Of a stretch of 64,000 nt of DNA, positions 32,501 to 42,079 are shown one piece after another (the first letter of the stretch is position 1; every line of letters begins with the position of its first letter). This DNA comes from Sceloporus undulatus. Its lineage: Eukaryota > Chordata > Lepidosauria > Squamata > Phrynosomatidae. Below the pieces are notes generated by a model. That model was not told where the DNA came from, did not search any database, and saw only the letters and a list, made by a program, of their open reading frames with translations. The stretch is from NCBI RefSeq assembly GCF_019175285.1, contig NC_056523.1, positions 179,086,319 to 179,150,318 on the forward strand, in the 5' to 3' direction. Made by a program: the position numbers and the translations under genes.

Positions 32501-33445
32501 CTGAAATCCCAGGATTCCATAGGAAGCAGCCATGGCACTTAGTGGAATTATAGTATTATAACTGGTAGTGTGAAAGGGACCACACTTGGATCATCATCAG
32601 CCAGCCTAGCTGATGATGGGAACTTTAGTTCAGGTAACTTGGGAAGTAAAAAGAGGCTTGCAGTATTGTTTTTGTCAACAAAATGGGACCACCAGCAGCG
32701 TTTTCAAAACTGTTCCTTTGAGCAGCATAGTAGCAGGCCCTTCATATATCCCCATACTGTAGCTGTTCTGCAAGCCTTTTAAAGCGTTTGGCCCAATGTC
32801 TTGGGTAGTGTAGACTGCTCTGGTATATTTTATGTAATGAAACAAGTAAATGATAACTTCTTAGCCCAGAGGGGCTGATAAACCCTTCCAATTCATATGT
32901 CCTGATTTGGCATGTGTGTGAAGTGTCAATCGTAGTCAGAATCTGCCATGTCACAAAGGGAAAGCCCTGTGTTAAAAGTCCATGGGCGTTGTTGAGTTGT
33001 CTCCTCCATTGGGGGGGGGGGGCGGCAGCAGTACAAGGCGTTTTCTTTTACTTTGCCTCTTGGTTTGGAACAGGAGAGCTATTTTCCATGTATGTGGGAA
33101 AAGCAGTGCCCTCCTCCCTCGGCAGTACAATATTACCACTGAGGCTGATGACTTTATTAAGAGCAGATGGAACTATTCTGCTGTTCTGTCCTGCAGTGGA
33201 GCTTAAAGTGACAGGCTTTGCTTGGGCATATTTTTCTCTGGGGCCATGCTTGGAACAATTCCTATTTTGGACAACTATTTCCAAATGCTTCAGATTCTCA
33301 GGAGCAATTGTTTTAAACTGTGTTTTGGGATGAATATAATAAACAAGACCAAAAAATACAGTGTCATTCAGTGGATAGATAATGTTTTCTTTTCCCTTTC
33401 CAGCTTCGAATGAAGAATCGCATCCTAATACATCACCACACTTGA
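29424..33445 (+). CDS. DDIT3 inhibitory upstream ORF (41 codons, spliced)
   Basis: The ORF runs from ATG at 29424 to the exon 1 donor at 29507 (28 codons), then from 33404 to TGA at 33443-33445 (13 codons plus stop). It starts MLREGTM and ends LRMKNRILIHHHT. The mammalian CHOP uORF has 34 codons, starts MLKM and ends IFIHHHT. Conservation is at the C-terminal heptapeptide while the middle differs, as expected if the nascent C-terminus is what stalls or terminates ribosomes. Only 30 spliced nucleotides separate its stop from the main ATG, which leaves little room for re-initiation. In mammals this element represses CHOP until eIF2 alpha is phosphorylated; the same role here is inferred. Confidence 0.88.
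29520..29728 (+). mobile_element. tRNA-headed SINE copy in DDIT3 intron 1
   Basis: GGAGACCCGGGTTCCAGTGC (B box), TGACCTTGAGCCAGTCACAC and GGAGTTGGAAAGGACTTGAA. It starts about a dozen bases after the exon 1 donor and carries CpGs, as it lies at the island edge. Confidence 0.8.
30016..30110 (+). mobile_element. SINE tail fragment
   Basis: GAGTCAGGAGTGACTCGAAG and GGCACAGGCGACAGCAGC correspond to the SINE 3' tail, with a CAG repeat in place of CAA. Confidence 0.5.
30215..30437 (-). mobile_element. tRNA-headed SINE copy
   Basis: Reverse complement of the reference: tail CCTTCAAGTCGTTTTATGGC, centre GAGAGTGTGACTTGCCCAAG, B box ATTCGAACCCTGGTCTCC. Confidence 0.82.
30547..30682. mobile_element. 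Single hAT-type MITE with 8-bp target duplication
   Basis: CAGTGGTCCCCAAACTGCGC and its inverse GCACAGTTTGGGGACCACTG bound 136 bp. The flanks TTCTGGAC (30539-30546) and TTCTAGAC (30683-30690) agree at 7 of 8, the hAT target-site length. It is the cleanest solo copy here. Confidence 0.85.
30935..31396 (+). mobile_element. Two tRNA-headed SINE copies in tandem orientation
   Basis: Copy one is about 30935-31130 (GTCCTTGAACAAGTCACACA to CACACAACAACAACAAG). Copy two is about 31238-31396, with an internal deletion between CAGTGAGTCACAG and TTGCCATAAATCAG. Both are broken relatives of the element at 13915. Confidence 0.75.
31397..33403. other. DDIT3 intron 1, distal part
   Basis: Contains one diverged foldback MITE. 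A poly-C tract (32141-32152) and a poly-G tract (33010-33020) are the only low-complexity sites. Otherwise unique-looking sequence. Confidence 0.45.
32388..32575. mobile_element. Diverged foldback MITE
   Basis: TATGGAATCCTGGGGCTTTG and its near-inverse AAATCCCAGGATTCCATAG face each other across about 80 bp. The outer TCACTTTGACTCCACTTTAC pairs loosely with AGTGGAATTATAGTATT. DDIT3 intron 1. Confidence 0.55.
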
Positions 33446-33451
33446 AAACAG
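33404..33451 (+). other. DDIT3: DDIT3 exon 2 (48 nt, end of uORF)
   Basis: A strong pyrimidine tract and CAG precede 33404, and ACAG|GTAGG follows 33451. The 48 nt encode LRMKNRILIHHHT and a TGA in the frame set by exon 1, then AAACAG. Confidence 0.9.
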
Positions 33452-34039
33452 GTAGGAACCCCAAAACAGGTCACTTGGGTTATTAAGAGTGATGTTTAGG
33501 GCACACTAAAAGGTAGCACGCAATTACACCAACCATCAAACATATTGGGCTTGTGTTATTAAGGGCAGTGAACCCATGCATACTTGGAATAAGGTCAACA
33601 GCTGCTGCAGTTCAACCAGTAAGAACAACACCCTGCTCTAGCATCATCTGTTTCTTTCTTTTTATATTTTACCTTTCAAGAATGGGATTGAAGGTAGTTA
33701 AATGAGGGGACAACAATGTATGGTATGTGTGAAGAATACTTGTAAGTTGCTTTTTTTGTATAGATACTGTAAGGATGTTTAACATTGGCTGGACTTTATA
33801 CATATGAATGCTGCTCCAACCATCTGGAGGCTACCCATAAGCCGAGATGGTTTTTATTTGATAGCCTAGCTTCAGGTTTCATTTTGTCTTACTCATTTCT
33901 AGACTAATTAAAAATTAAGGTTAATTTTTCCCCCAAGACACTTTAAATATAAGTGTAAAAAACAAACTGAATTTAAAAATACATTAAGAAGAAACATAAA
34001 GTACCTCAGCAAAGATGGTTTTAATGTGGAACCTGAGAG

Positions 34040-34680
34040 CCAATATAGGCGCTGTATAGACCAGCGCTTTGCACCGGCCTGCACATGTACTAGGGTTGCC
34101 TCGGGGCGTCCTTTCCAGACGTCCCGTAACCCTAGTACGTTGTAATGACGGCGCCCATTCTACATGGCTGCCGTCATTATGATGTCATGGCCGCGCCACC
34201 TCCACATGGGGCGGCCCGGATGTGATGTCTTGGCGCCGCTGAAGGGCGCCGGAAGGAGCTCCAAAATGGAGCTCCTTCCTTTGTTTGTGTTGCTGGCGCA
34301 GCCTTTACACGGTTGCGCAGCGACACAAAGAAAGGGGCCAAGCGGTCCCTTTCTCTTGTTCCCCGCCACTGTTGGGGTTCCCCTTTACAGGCTCCAGGGA
34401 TTCACCTAGAGGTCCACTTCACCTCTTGCACATGGAAAGGGGGTGGGTGAGGAGTACTATCTTGGCCCTTGATTAAGAGGCGAAGCAGCCAGGAATGAAG
34501 GAGCTGGTGACCATATGGCCTGCTCTCAAACAGGCTGCGCTGTGGTCCCCAATGGGCCACTTGCAGGAGTGGTTTCTTGCCGCTCCTTTTTCTGGCTGCC
34601 TCAGAACGGCTTTTGGTCACTTCAAGAGTGTGTGTCATCTAAATGCTACACCCCGAAGCAGCCAGAATCCACTCCTTTTA
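34040..34680. mobile_element. GC-rich non-autonomous DNA-element block
   Basis: It contains palindromes such as GGAGCTCCAAAATGGAGCTC and paired AGGGTTGCCTCGGGGCG / CGTCCCGTAACCCT. The later part (GAAGCAGCCAGGAATG / CCCGAAGCAGCCAGAATCC) resembles 59522-59815. High GC and CpG come from the repeats. DDIT3 intron 2; no gene is supported. Confidence 0.45.
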
Positions 34681-34814
34681 ACCACTCTGCTTTGGGCCAT
34701 AGTCACTGAAATGCCTTGGACCAGTCCTCTTCAGGGACATGATCTCAGGTGTATATTCAATATGGGCTGATGGCCATGCTGTTGTCAATCATAAACAAAG
34801 AGTATGATTTGGAC

Positions 34815-34946
34815 CAGTGGTTCCCAACCTTTGGTCCTGTTTTGGATTTCAGATTCCAGAAGCCTCAGTCAACTTGGTCAACAATCAGAAATTATGGGAG
34901 CTGAAGTCCAAAACAACTAGTGGACCAAAGGTTGAGAACCACTAAT
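34815..34946. mobile_element. Related hAT-type MITE, second subfamily
   Basis: CAGTGGTTCCCAACCTTTGG and CCAAAGGTTGAGAACCACTA are near-perfect inverted ends. The interior (GGAGCTGAAGTCCAAAAC) resembles the CAGTGGTCCCC family. DDIT3 intron 2. Confidence 0.8.
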
Positions 34947-35799
34947 CTATAGAATATCCAGCACACTCCTGTAGTCCTCTGTTGCACAGGGGAAGCTTGG
35001 GAGTCATAGACAACCTTTGGACTAATATCTCCTCCAAGTGGAGGAGATATTGAAACGTCATCTCATAGCCATTTGTTGTACAGCTATATCTGTGTGTATG
35101 TAGGCATGCAGGAAAACATTTTATATATTCATTTGATTTGTGCCCTTTCTTTCTCCTAAACCTCACAGTTTTTGCCTGAAAAGATGTACACACTGTTTCT
35201 GCTCTCTTCTATGTTTCAGAATAGCTTTCACCAAATGGTTGTCTGCTGATTATGTTGGATTTAGCTGTCATCATCCCCAGTCAGTATGGCTGACATTCTG
35301 GCTGGGGATGATGGCATTTGTATGCTACCACATTGGGAGGGTGCTGGATGAGGGAAGAGCCATTTTATGGATAAGTTAAGACAAACCTTAGTGGAAAGTA
35401 GCTAGTGCTATCCTTTCACTTTGATAATGACAGGCGAACATGTATAATCTGGCTCAGCTATACAAACTGGCCATGCCACATCACAGTTTATGTAACTTTC
35501 ACTGCTGATCATGTTACTGATGCCTTAGTTCTAGAGAGCTTGGTTGTGTGGCCACACCTACTCCCCAAACCAATATGTAATGCAAGTGGTGATGCATGAG
35601 AAAGGAAGTGCTTCATGCTTGAGGTTGCAGGAATGCTTGGTTGGCACTCCCAAGCTGTCTTATGACTGATGACTCACCTCTTATTTCTGGCAGGAAGAAT
35701 ATCCAGTGCAGACTCTTCAGAGCTGTTAACTTCTACCAGGGGTTAACCAAAGCCTGGAGTGCTCTTGCATGTCATCTTGTGCAACATGGCATGGGCCAT

Positions 35800-35995
35800 C
35801 AAATAGTAGTAGTAGTAGTAGTACTGTAGTAGTAGTAGTAGTAATAATAATAATAATAATAATATCACACTTCTCCAGAAGATCGAAGTGGCTAACAGTA
35901 AAAACATCCATAGAATACAATAATAACTTCTACCATTGTATCCCAAGCCTTCTCTAGCCCTCCCACCCACAAGGCCTAGAATTGGAAGTGAGCCC
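35800..35995 (-). repeat. AGT/AAT microsatellite heading an L2-type tail
   Basis: (AGT)n passes into (AAT)n by 35863, followed by CACACTTCTCCAGAAGATCG and AAGTGGCTAACAGTAAAAAC, a minus-strand LINE tail. DDIT3 intron 2. Confidence 0.6.
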
Positions 35996-36384
35996 ACAGC
36001 TGTCGGCTTTGTAGAACATATACAATTTTTTAGGCCAGATTTGACTCCAAAAATCAGTGTGTGATAGTGGTACTCTTTGGGGATGCATTAAGATTGACAA
36101 GCTTTACTGGTGTATCCCCAGGTGCACAATGGAGCTTGCTACAAACTGCAAGGGTCTACAGGACTTAACAAAAATGAACCCCCTGTTTCAAATATCTACA
36201 TTTCTTGTTCAGCGGTAGCAGGGAAGGACTCATTTGTCAGGAGAGCCAGTGAGGTGAAGCTTAAAATGGCAAAGCCTTGAGGCTGGTAAGAGATAACTTC
36301 TGAATGTGATGCCTAAAAGCAAGTATCCATTTTATCTTAAGCATCATCTCTAGAAGAAAAAGCTCTGAATTCCCTGAGCCACAG

Positions 36385-36450
36385 GGTTCATGCCTTAATT
36401 GCTTCTCAATTAGACTACTGTAATGCGCTCTATGTGGGACCAACCTTGTT
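36385..36450 (+). mobile_element. Tiny L2 ORF fragment
   Basis: The translation HALIASQLDYCNALYVGPTL matches the L2 segment HALVTSRLDFCNALYMGQPL seen near 20.3 kb. Confidence 0.7.
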
Positions 36451-37840
36451 GCTGTTTACCTTAACTAAAAAATAATTTTGTGTACTGCAGTCAGGAGGGA
36501 GAGATCAAGGGTAGTGTTTTAATATAGAATCAGTTTTTAAAAAAAAATGAAATCATATGCCATACTTTCATTCTTGATGTTGACTAAATAATAATTGTCC
36601 CTAAAGTTCAGGAAATGAACTACTTCAAGAACCTTTCAATAACATTTTTGAGTGGAATTTATAGCATTAACAACAGAGCACACGACTGGAAATCTGCCCT
36701 AGCTCTCAGATTGCAAATACATACCTGGCAATTTTATAGCTTGTACAGTATACTCACCACTCTAAATGTGATATAGCCCAGCTTAATAATTGTTTTCTGC
36801 AGCGCACAAACAAAGCATTCAAAAAATTAGTTTGGTAAGCCATATTTACATCTAATATAATAATAAACAATCATAGTTTTGTGGTAACATTTAGTTAGAA
36901 AAAATCCATTTTTAATTTTATTTTTACTACGCTGCTTACCACCTTAAGGGTGGGTAGATGCCTTAACGGATTAGGAATCAATCCATACTGAATTATAAGG
37001 ATTTCACTTTTATTAGCTCACTTATGAACAGATCTCTTAGAAATGTGCTCTAGGACCAGAGAGGGGTGGGAACCTGTTTCTAGAATTATGTAACTTCAGC
37101 CAGTACAGAAACAAAAGCAGTAATTAATACTAGAAAGCACTGAAGAAAACCCAACCTTACATGCACAGAATGAACTGAATTTCTAGTGACTTAAAACCCA
37201 TAGCTTGTTTTATATTAATCTCCACCCAGGCAGGCTGGGCATTTTACTTTGCCAGAGTCATGTTAGTAATTTTATGACATTGCCATCTGAAGACTTGTAC
37301 TCACCATCCATGTACAGCGAGAGAGAGAGATGTCTGGAGCAAATATTATCTTAACAAATGTTTCATTTGTGGTGCTTATGTTTTTATTTTATTTTGTCTT
37401 GTGAGTGAGTGCTGAAAGCTACTCAAAATAAACATTTGGTCTTATTTTTACATGTGTTTTCTTGCTGGGTGTGTTAATATTGTGGGATATCCTTGATTCT
37501 ACACCCATCCTGAGACTATGGGGCATTTTATATGCTGTTATATATCGGAATTCTCATTGGGATCAAATGTTGCCTCAAAGTAAGGCACCAGATAAGGGTT
37601 TTATCTGCCTGGTGAGGATTCATATTACTGTCCACTTAGGTAGCCTAGCCATTATAGCAATTACAACCAGCTTATTTTTAACATAGTTCAGATAAGAGCT
37701 TTTGACTTCACCAATCAGTAAGGTTCCTGGATCGACCAGAAAAGGTTTTCCTTGGAACTTTCTGACACCATACTTAGGTCAAGGCACAAAACAGTGCCAA
37801 GCCATTCATGCAGTAGCCAAGGCAAAATGGGGAGGAAGGT

Positions 37841-37921
37841 TGTCCCATAGAATGAGAGGGATGGCCCTTGCATCTTGTTCTCATCGGAAAGCAAGGGCCA
37901 TCCCTCTCATTCTATCGGACA
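37841..37921. repeat. 31-bp-arm perfect hairpin in DDIT3 intron 2
   Basis: The arms 37841-37871 and 37891-37921 are complementary with one mismatch; the inner 25 bp pair perfectly, around a 19-nt loop. Core arm: GAGAGGGATGGCCCTTGC. No flanking duplication is seen. It could be a foldback element end or a pre-miRNA-like stem. Confidence 0.75.
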
Positions 37922-38009
37922 TTTAGAAAGTAGAGCCATGATATAGATGAGCAAGGAGAGATGCTTGACCTGAATCCCATTCATACATTAATTTTCTCCC
38001 AATAAGCCC

Positions 38010-38019
38010 NNNNNNNNNN

Positions 38020-38070
<51 letters not shown>

Positions 38071-38072
38071 TT
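38010..38072. repeat. Assembly gap and (ATT)n run
   Basis: Ten N at 38010-38019 are followed by about 17 ATT units. The gap is where the repeat could not be read; its true length is unknown. The run heads a minus-strand LINE/SINE tail. Confidence 0.9.
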
Positions 38073-38164
38073 ACATAGCGCTATAGATTTGCACAGTGCT
38101 GTACATACAAACAATAAATAGATCAGAGTAAACCTGCCTATGGCGTACAATCTAGAAGTGTATA

Positions 38165-38419
38165 CAGTGGTACCCCGGGTTACGAAATTAATTCGTTCCG
38201 CGGCGCCCTTCGTAACCCGAAATCTTTCGCAACCCGAAAAAGCCATAGGCGCTAGCGCTGGAAGCCGCGATTTCGTGCGAAAAAGCGCCGAAAAGCACCA
38301 AAAAATTTTTTCGTACGCCGAAAAAAAAAACATAACCCGGAACAGTTTTTTTCCTATGGAATTTTTTCGTATCCCGGAAATTTCGTAACGCGGTGCTTTC
38401 GTATCCCGGGGTACCACTG
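38165..38419 (-). mobile_element. 255-bp TA-flanked MITE, intron 2 of DDIT3
   Basis: The ends are CAGTGGTACCCCGGG and its inverse, flanked by TA on both sides, the Tc1/mariner-pogo target signature. Inside, one forward and seven reverse copies of a CGGGTTACGAA-like 11-mer are spread out. It is inserted into an older minus-strand SINE/LINE tail. Its strand is set relative to the copy at 42596. Confidence 0.85.
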
Positions 38420-38551
38420 TACATTGCTCTTACCCAACCAGCCACCCCATTTATCTCATAACAGGATATAGGTTAAGCCGAGAAAAGGATTGACCAAGGT
38501 CATCCAGTGAATGTCCTGGCTCAAAGGGGACATGAAGTTCCAGTCAAAGAA

Positions 38552-38758
38552 CAGATGCAGAAACAATGCAGTTTGACCCCACTTTAACTGCCATGGCTCA
38601 GTGCCATGGAATTCTAGCATTTGTTGTGACATCAGAATTCTCTGACAGCGGAGACTAAATGTCTCACCAAACTACAATTCCTTGAGTTGGATAGCATTGA
38701 GCCATGGTCGGTAAAGTGGGGTCAACCTGGATTATTTCTGCAGTGTGGATGCAGCATG
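38552..38758. mobile_element. Foldback MITE, diverged copy
   Basis: CCACTTTAACTGCCATGGCT with inverse GCCATGGTCGGTAAAGTGGG; outer GATGCAGAAACAATGCAG and TTTCTGCAGTGTGGATGC. DDIT3 intron 2. Confidence 0.72.
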
Positions 38759-39068
38759 TGTTGGCTTCATCTTTATATGTTCATGTTTAGCAAGGGATAA
38801 GGGGATGTAGAAATAGAACAGTTTCATAAGCAGACTTCTCCTACATTTGTAGTCTTCAGTGTTACAGCAAAACAGATCTGCAGGGCTGATGCTTCTTTTG
38901 ATTCCCGTTATGAATCCTTGCTTTGCTGTTAGGCTGGCTTAATGGGAAGTGAGGTGCTGAAGACGCTCCCTATTCTTCTCCCCCTTTGTGCTTTTGAATT
39001 GGGCAAACCCATGATGATATACTCTGATGTTGCAGTTTATTGATCACCCCCATACTTTTTTTTTCCAG

Positions 39069-39236
39069 ATACGGATTGGCTTTACTTAAACCATGATGGC
39101 AGAGTCACTGCCCTTCTCTGTGGGTACCCCTGTGCCCACCTGGGACCTGGAGTCCTGGTATGAAGACTTGCAGGAGGTGCTCTCCTTGGATGTAACCAGC
39201 AGGACAGACCCCCCAGACGTTGGGGGGCAGGAATTG
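39069..39236 (+). CDS. DDIT3: DDIT3 exon 3 with main start codon
   Basis: The exon opens after a poly-T tract and CCAG with 24 nt of leader, then ATGATGGCAGAG. It encodes 48 residues to GGQEL and ends at TTG|GTGAGT in phase 0. This is the transactivation end of CHOP, with the conserved WYEDLQEVLS. Confidence 0.95.
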
Positions 39237-42079
39237 GTGAGTCAGTGGCAGAGATCAACTGGAGGTGTCCTGAGCTTCCAGGTCACTTGGTTACTATGCC
39301 CTAGAACGGTGGTCCCCATTCTAGGGGGCTTTTGGACTTCAGCTCCCAGAATCCCAGACTATTGGCCAACATGGCTGAGGCTTCTGGGAGCTGAAGTCCA
39401 AAATCTTTTAAAGGGCACAGTTTGGCCATAGTTCGGCTCTGCCTGCCTTCCGTCTTGCATTGGAAGATTCCTTTCGCTTTAGAAATGGAAAAATAGTCTT
39501 GTGGCACCTCAAAAGGCATTTTTAAATTTCTTATTGGCACAAGGTTGAGTAGGGGATTTATGGCCTTCCAGCAGTTGGTCTATAACCCCCATTATTCTTG
39601 ATTACTGTCCATGCTGACTGAAACTCATGGGATAAGAATCTGGCAAGACCTGGAAGTCCTCTGGTTGTGTACCTTTAGCATAAACCATCATAATCAGAAA
39701 TAAATTATCGAGTTTACCTTTGCTTGACGTTATCAGTCCTTTGCATGATATCTAGAAAGGAGATTACTTGACTATTTATACTGAGCTCTCTGCCTCTGGT
39801 ATAATGATATATACAGGTTTTCGAGTGCTAACATTTGTATGCTTAAGGTTTTGGCAAATTCAGGTCCCCCCCCCATATGTTTAAAACATGTGCTTGGTCA
39901 AAAGTGTTGAATGTGACTAAATTAGACTATGGCCCCATACAGACTGGCCAAAATAAAGCTGTTTCGGGTCACTTTGGAGGTATGCTGTTTAAATGATGCA
40001 TGTGTCCTAAGAGTCCAGAAGCCGTGCCAAAGCCATGATCCAGTCCTAAGGACTAGACCACAACTTTGGCACAGCTTCCGGACTCAGTGTGCATGCATCT
40101 TTGAAACAGCATACCTCCAAAGTGACCTGAAGCAGCTTTATTTTGGCCTGTCTGCATGGGGCCTTAGTGTGCTTTTATCCACTCCTTGCAACACAATCCA
40201 GTGCATGTATAAGAAGTAGGATTGGGTCATAAATTGGGTTTTTATTTAAATGTGAGATTACCCACTTTGCATATATCCCTAATCCAAATAGTTTCCAGTG
40301 ATACAAAAAAAGTAGTGGTCAAAGTAAGTGGATGGATTTAAGGGAGGGATAAACAACAGCACAAGTCTTTACTCCCTATAGGATGTTGATTATTGGACTA
40401 CCTCTTTCAGACCCTGTCCTTCAGTATTTTCTTTACATTTGAAGTGTGCATTAAATGCAAAGCATTAACAAGTAGGGAATGTTTTTTCCCTACAATAAGT
40501 GGGCACAGATAGGAATAAGAATATCTGACCCTTCCTGTATTCCCACAGTGATAAATTGTGGTTTCCAATAGAATATAGGAAGTTGCTATCTAGTCATAGA
40601 ACCGGATGCAAAAGAAGCAAACAGATATTCTCATACTGTTTCATGACCCACCCTATTAGAATCATAGAATAAGAGTTGGAAGAGACCACGCAAGGGCCAT
40701 CCAGTCCAACCCCCTGCCATGCAGGAAATCTCAAAGCATACCCAACAGATGGCTATTCAGTCTCTCTTTAAAGCCCTCTAAGAAGTAATGGCTGAAATCC
40801 CTTATCAGCTTATTACTAACTTTTCTTTGCCTGACACATCAGAACTGAAATATTTAACCATGTTGATTGTTGGCAGAATGACTCTCCTTCTCATCATGCA
40901 GTTCATTTAAAGCAAGTTGTGAAAGTGAAGAAGCAATCATAAATACGCAGCTTATACCATAGCTGTTCCAAACTACTTAAGTCATGATTTTGACGCTATT
41001 GCCATGATTGTAACTTCTCCACTAACCTACTTTACTGGCTATCATCTGCATAGTGAGGAGATTCATTCTGCTCATGATCAGAACATAGTTAATTTTTTAT
41101 TTATATACCGCTATTCCAAAGATCATAGCAGTGAACAGCAAGTAAGCTAATTAAAAAGTAAGCTGGTTGAATGATGTTTGTCAGGTTTTCAGAGGTTAGT
41201 TGGGGGGGGGAGTTATTCAGTTAAGTATACACTCACATAGGATACCAGCTGACCCTCTATGCTTCCCACTTGAGTACTCCAAGAACTCATGTGGGGTAGA
41301 ACGTCTTTCCCACCACTGCATCCCTGTCAAAGCAAGATAGGCTCTCAGGGAACAAATAGACCAAGTTCACTTCAGCAAGCTCATATGTTACACTTTGGTT
41401 TAACGAGTGGTGAGGAAAGTATGGCTGCCCTAACCTGTTTTCTAGTCTGCAACCTCTCCTGGAATAGCAATGCACCTTTTAAAATAGGTCTTGGCTGGTG
41501 GTGGTGGGACAAACCGATCTCCAACCCCACTGAAATTGCTTAGCCCTTTTTGAAATCCACAATCCAATCCTTAACATTGGTTCTGGGAGGTAAAGGAGAA
41601 GGCGTGTAGTCTAGCCTCTGTTAAGAACATCTCACTGATGTTTCATTTTCTTACAGGAGGAGTTTAGCCTTGACAGTACAGCTCTGCTGTGGAACCTGGA
41701 AACTTCAGACCCTCTGGAACCCAGTGGAGGCACAGTGACTGGAGCCTGTGAGCTGGAACCTGATCTCACAACTGAACTCCTGGAACTGCTAGGTGAGGAG
41801 CCCACAGCAGCCCCAGAGTCAGACTCTAGCCACAGCTCCCCTCCCCAGACTGGAACAGATGATGATGAGGTGTCTACCAGTCGGAAGAGGAAGCGGAGTG
41901 GACAGCCCCAGGGGGGCAAGAGGCAGTGTGGGAGAGAGAGAGAGCAGCAGAATGAGCACAGGGTGGCTGAGCTAATGGCCCAAAATGAGCACCTCCAGCG
42001 AGAAATAGAGCGTTTGAGTGCAGAGGTGGAAGCCACCAGAGCAGCCCTCATCCAGCGAATGGTGAGCCTAAAGAATTGA
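39093..42079 (+). CDS. DDIT3: CHOP / GADD153, stress-induced bZIP factor
   Basis: Two coding exons, 39093-39236 and 41657-42079, join in phase 0 to give 188 residues (human 169). The N-terminus MMAESLPFSV and DLESWYEDLQEVLS match human MAAESLPFSF and ELEAWYEDLQEVLS. The middle is acidic (TDDDEVST). The C-terminal bZIP has the basic stretch SRKRKRSGQPQGGKRQ and zipper VAELMAQNEHLQREIERLS, ending AALIQRMVSLKN. CHOP heterodimerises with C/EBP proteins and drives transcription late in the unfolded-protein and integrated stress responses. The basic region carries Gly/Pro as in other CHOPs. Two ATGs are adjacent (39093 and 39096); the mammalian protein has one Met there. The gene converges on MARS1. 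Confidence 0.97.
39304..39428. mobile_element. hAT-type MITE copy, ends decayed
   Basis: GTGGTCCCCATTCTAG and AGGGCACAGTTTGG bound GGACTTCAGCTCCCAGAATC. Inserted in DDIT3 intron 3, some 70 bp after the exon 3 donor. Confidence 0.75.
39927..40170. mobile_element. Foldback MITE (GGCCAAAATAAAGC family)
   Basis: CCCATACAGACTGGCCAAAA pairs with TTTTGGCCTGTCTGCATGGG, and CACTTTGGAGGTATGCTGTT with AACAGCATACCTCCAAAGTG, leaving a central CCAGTCCTAAGGACTAG. Harbinger-type non-autonomous elements look like this, but no target duplication is clear. DDIT3 intron 3. Confidence 0.75.
40663..40800 (-). mobile_element. CR1 3'-end fragment
   Basis: AGAATCATAGAATAAGAGTT, then CCATCCAGTCCAACCCCCTG and CATGCAGGAA, is the reverse complement of the CR1 3' end seen in the copy at 47575-48998. 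DDIT3 intron 3. Confidence 0.85.

Larger units (their letters stand above)
33452..38009. other. DDIT3 intron 2
   Basis: Besides the elements listed there is a short palindrome at 35024-35051 (AATATCTCCTCCA with its inverse, 2-bp centre). A foldback scrap lies near 35265-35320 (TCATCATCCCCAG / CTGGGGATGATGG). 36.5-37.8 kb shows nothing recognisable. Confidence 0.45.

Noticed and set aside
34040-34410. GC/CpG-rich promoter or exon in DDIT3 intron 2
   Set aside because: The composition comes from palindromic repeat sequence; no splice sites or conserved reading frame stand out.
37923-38417. 164-codon minus-strand frame crossing the N gap
   Set aside because: It runs over unknown bases, an ATT repeat and a MITE; no protein family is recognisable.
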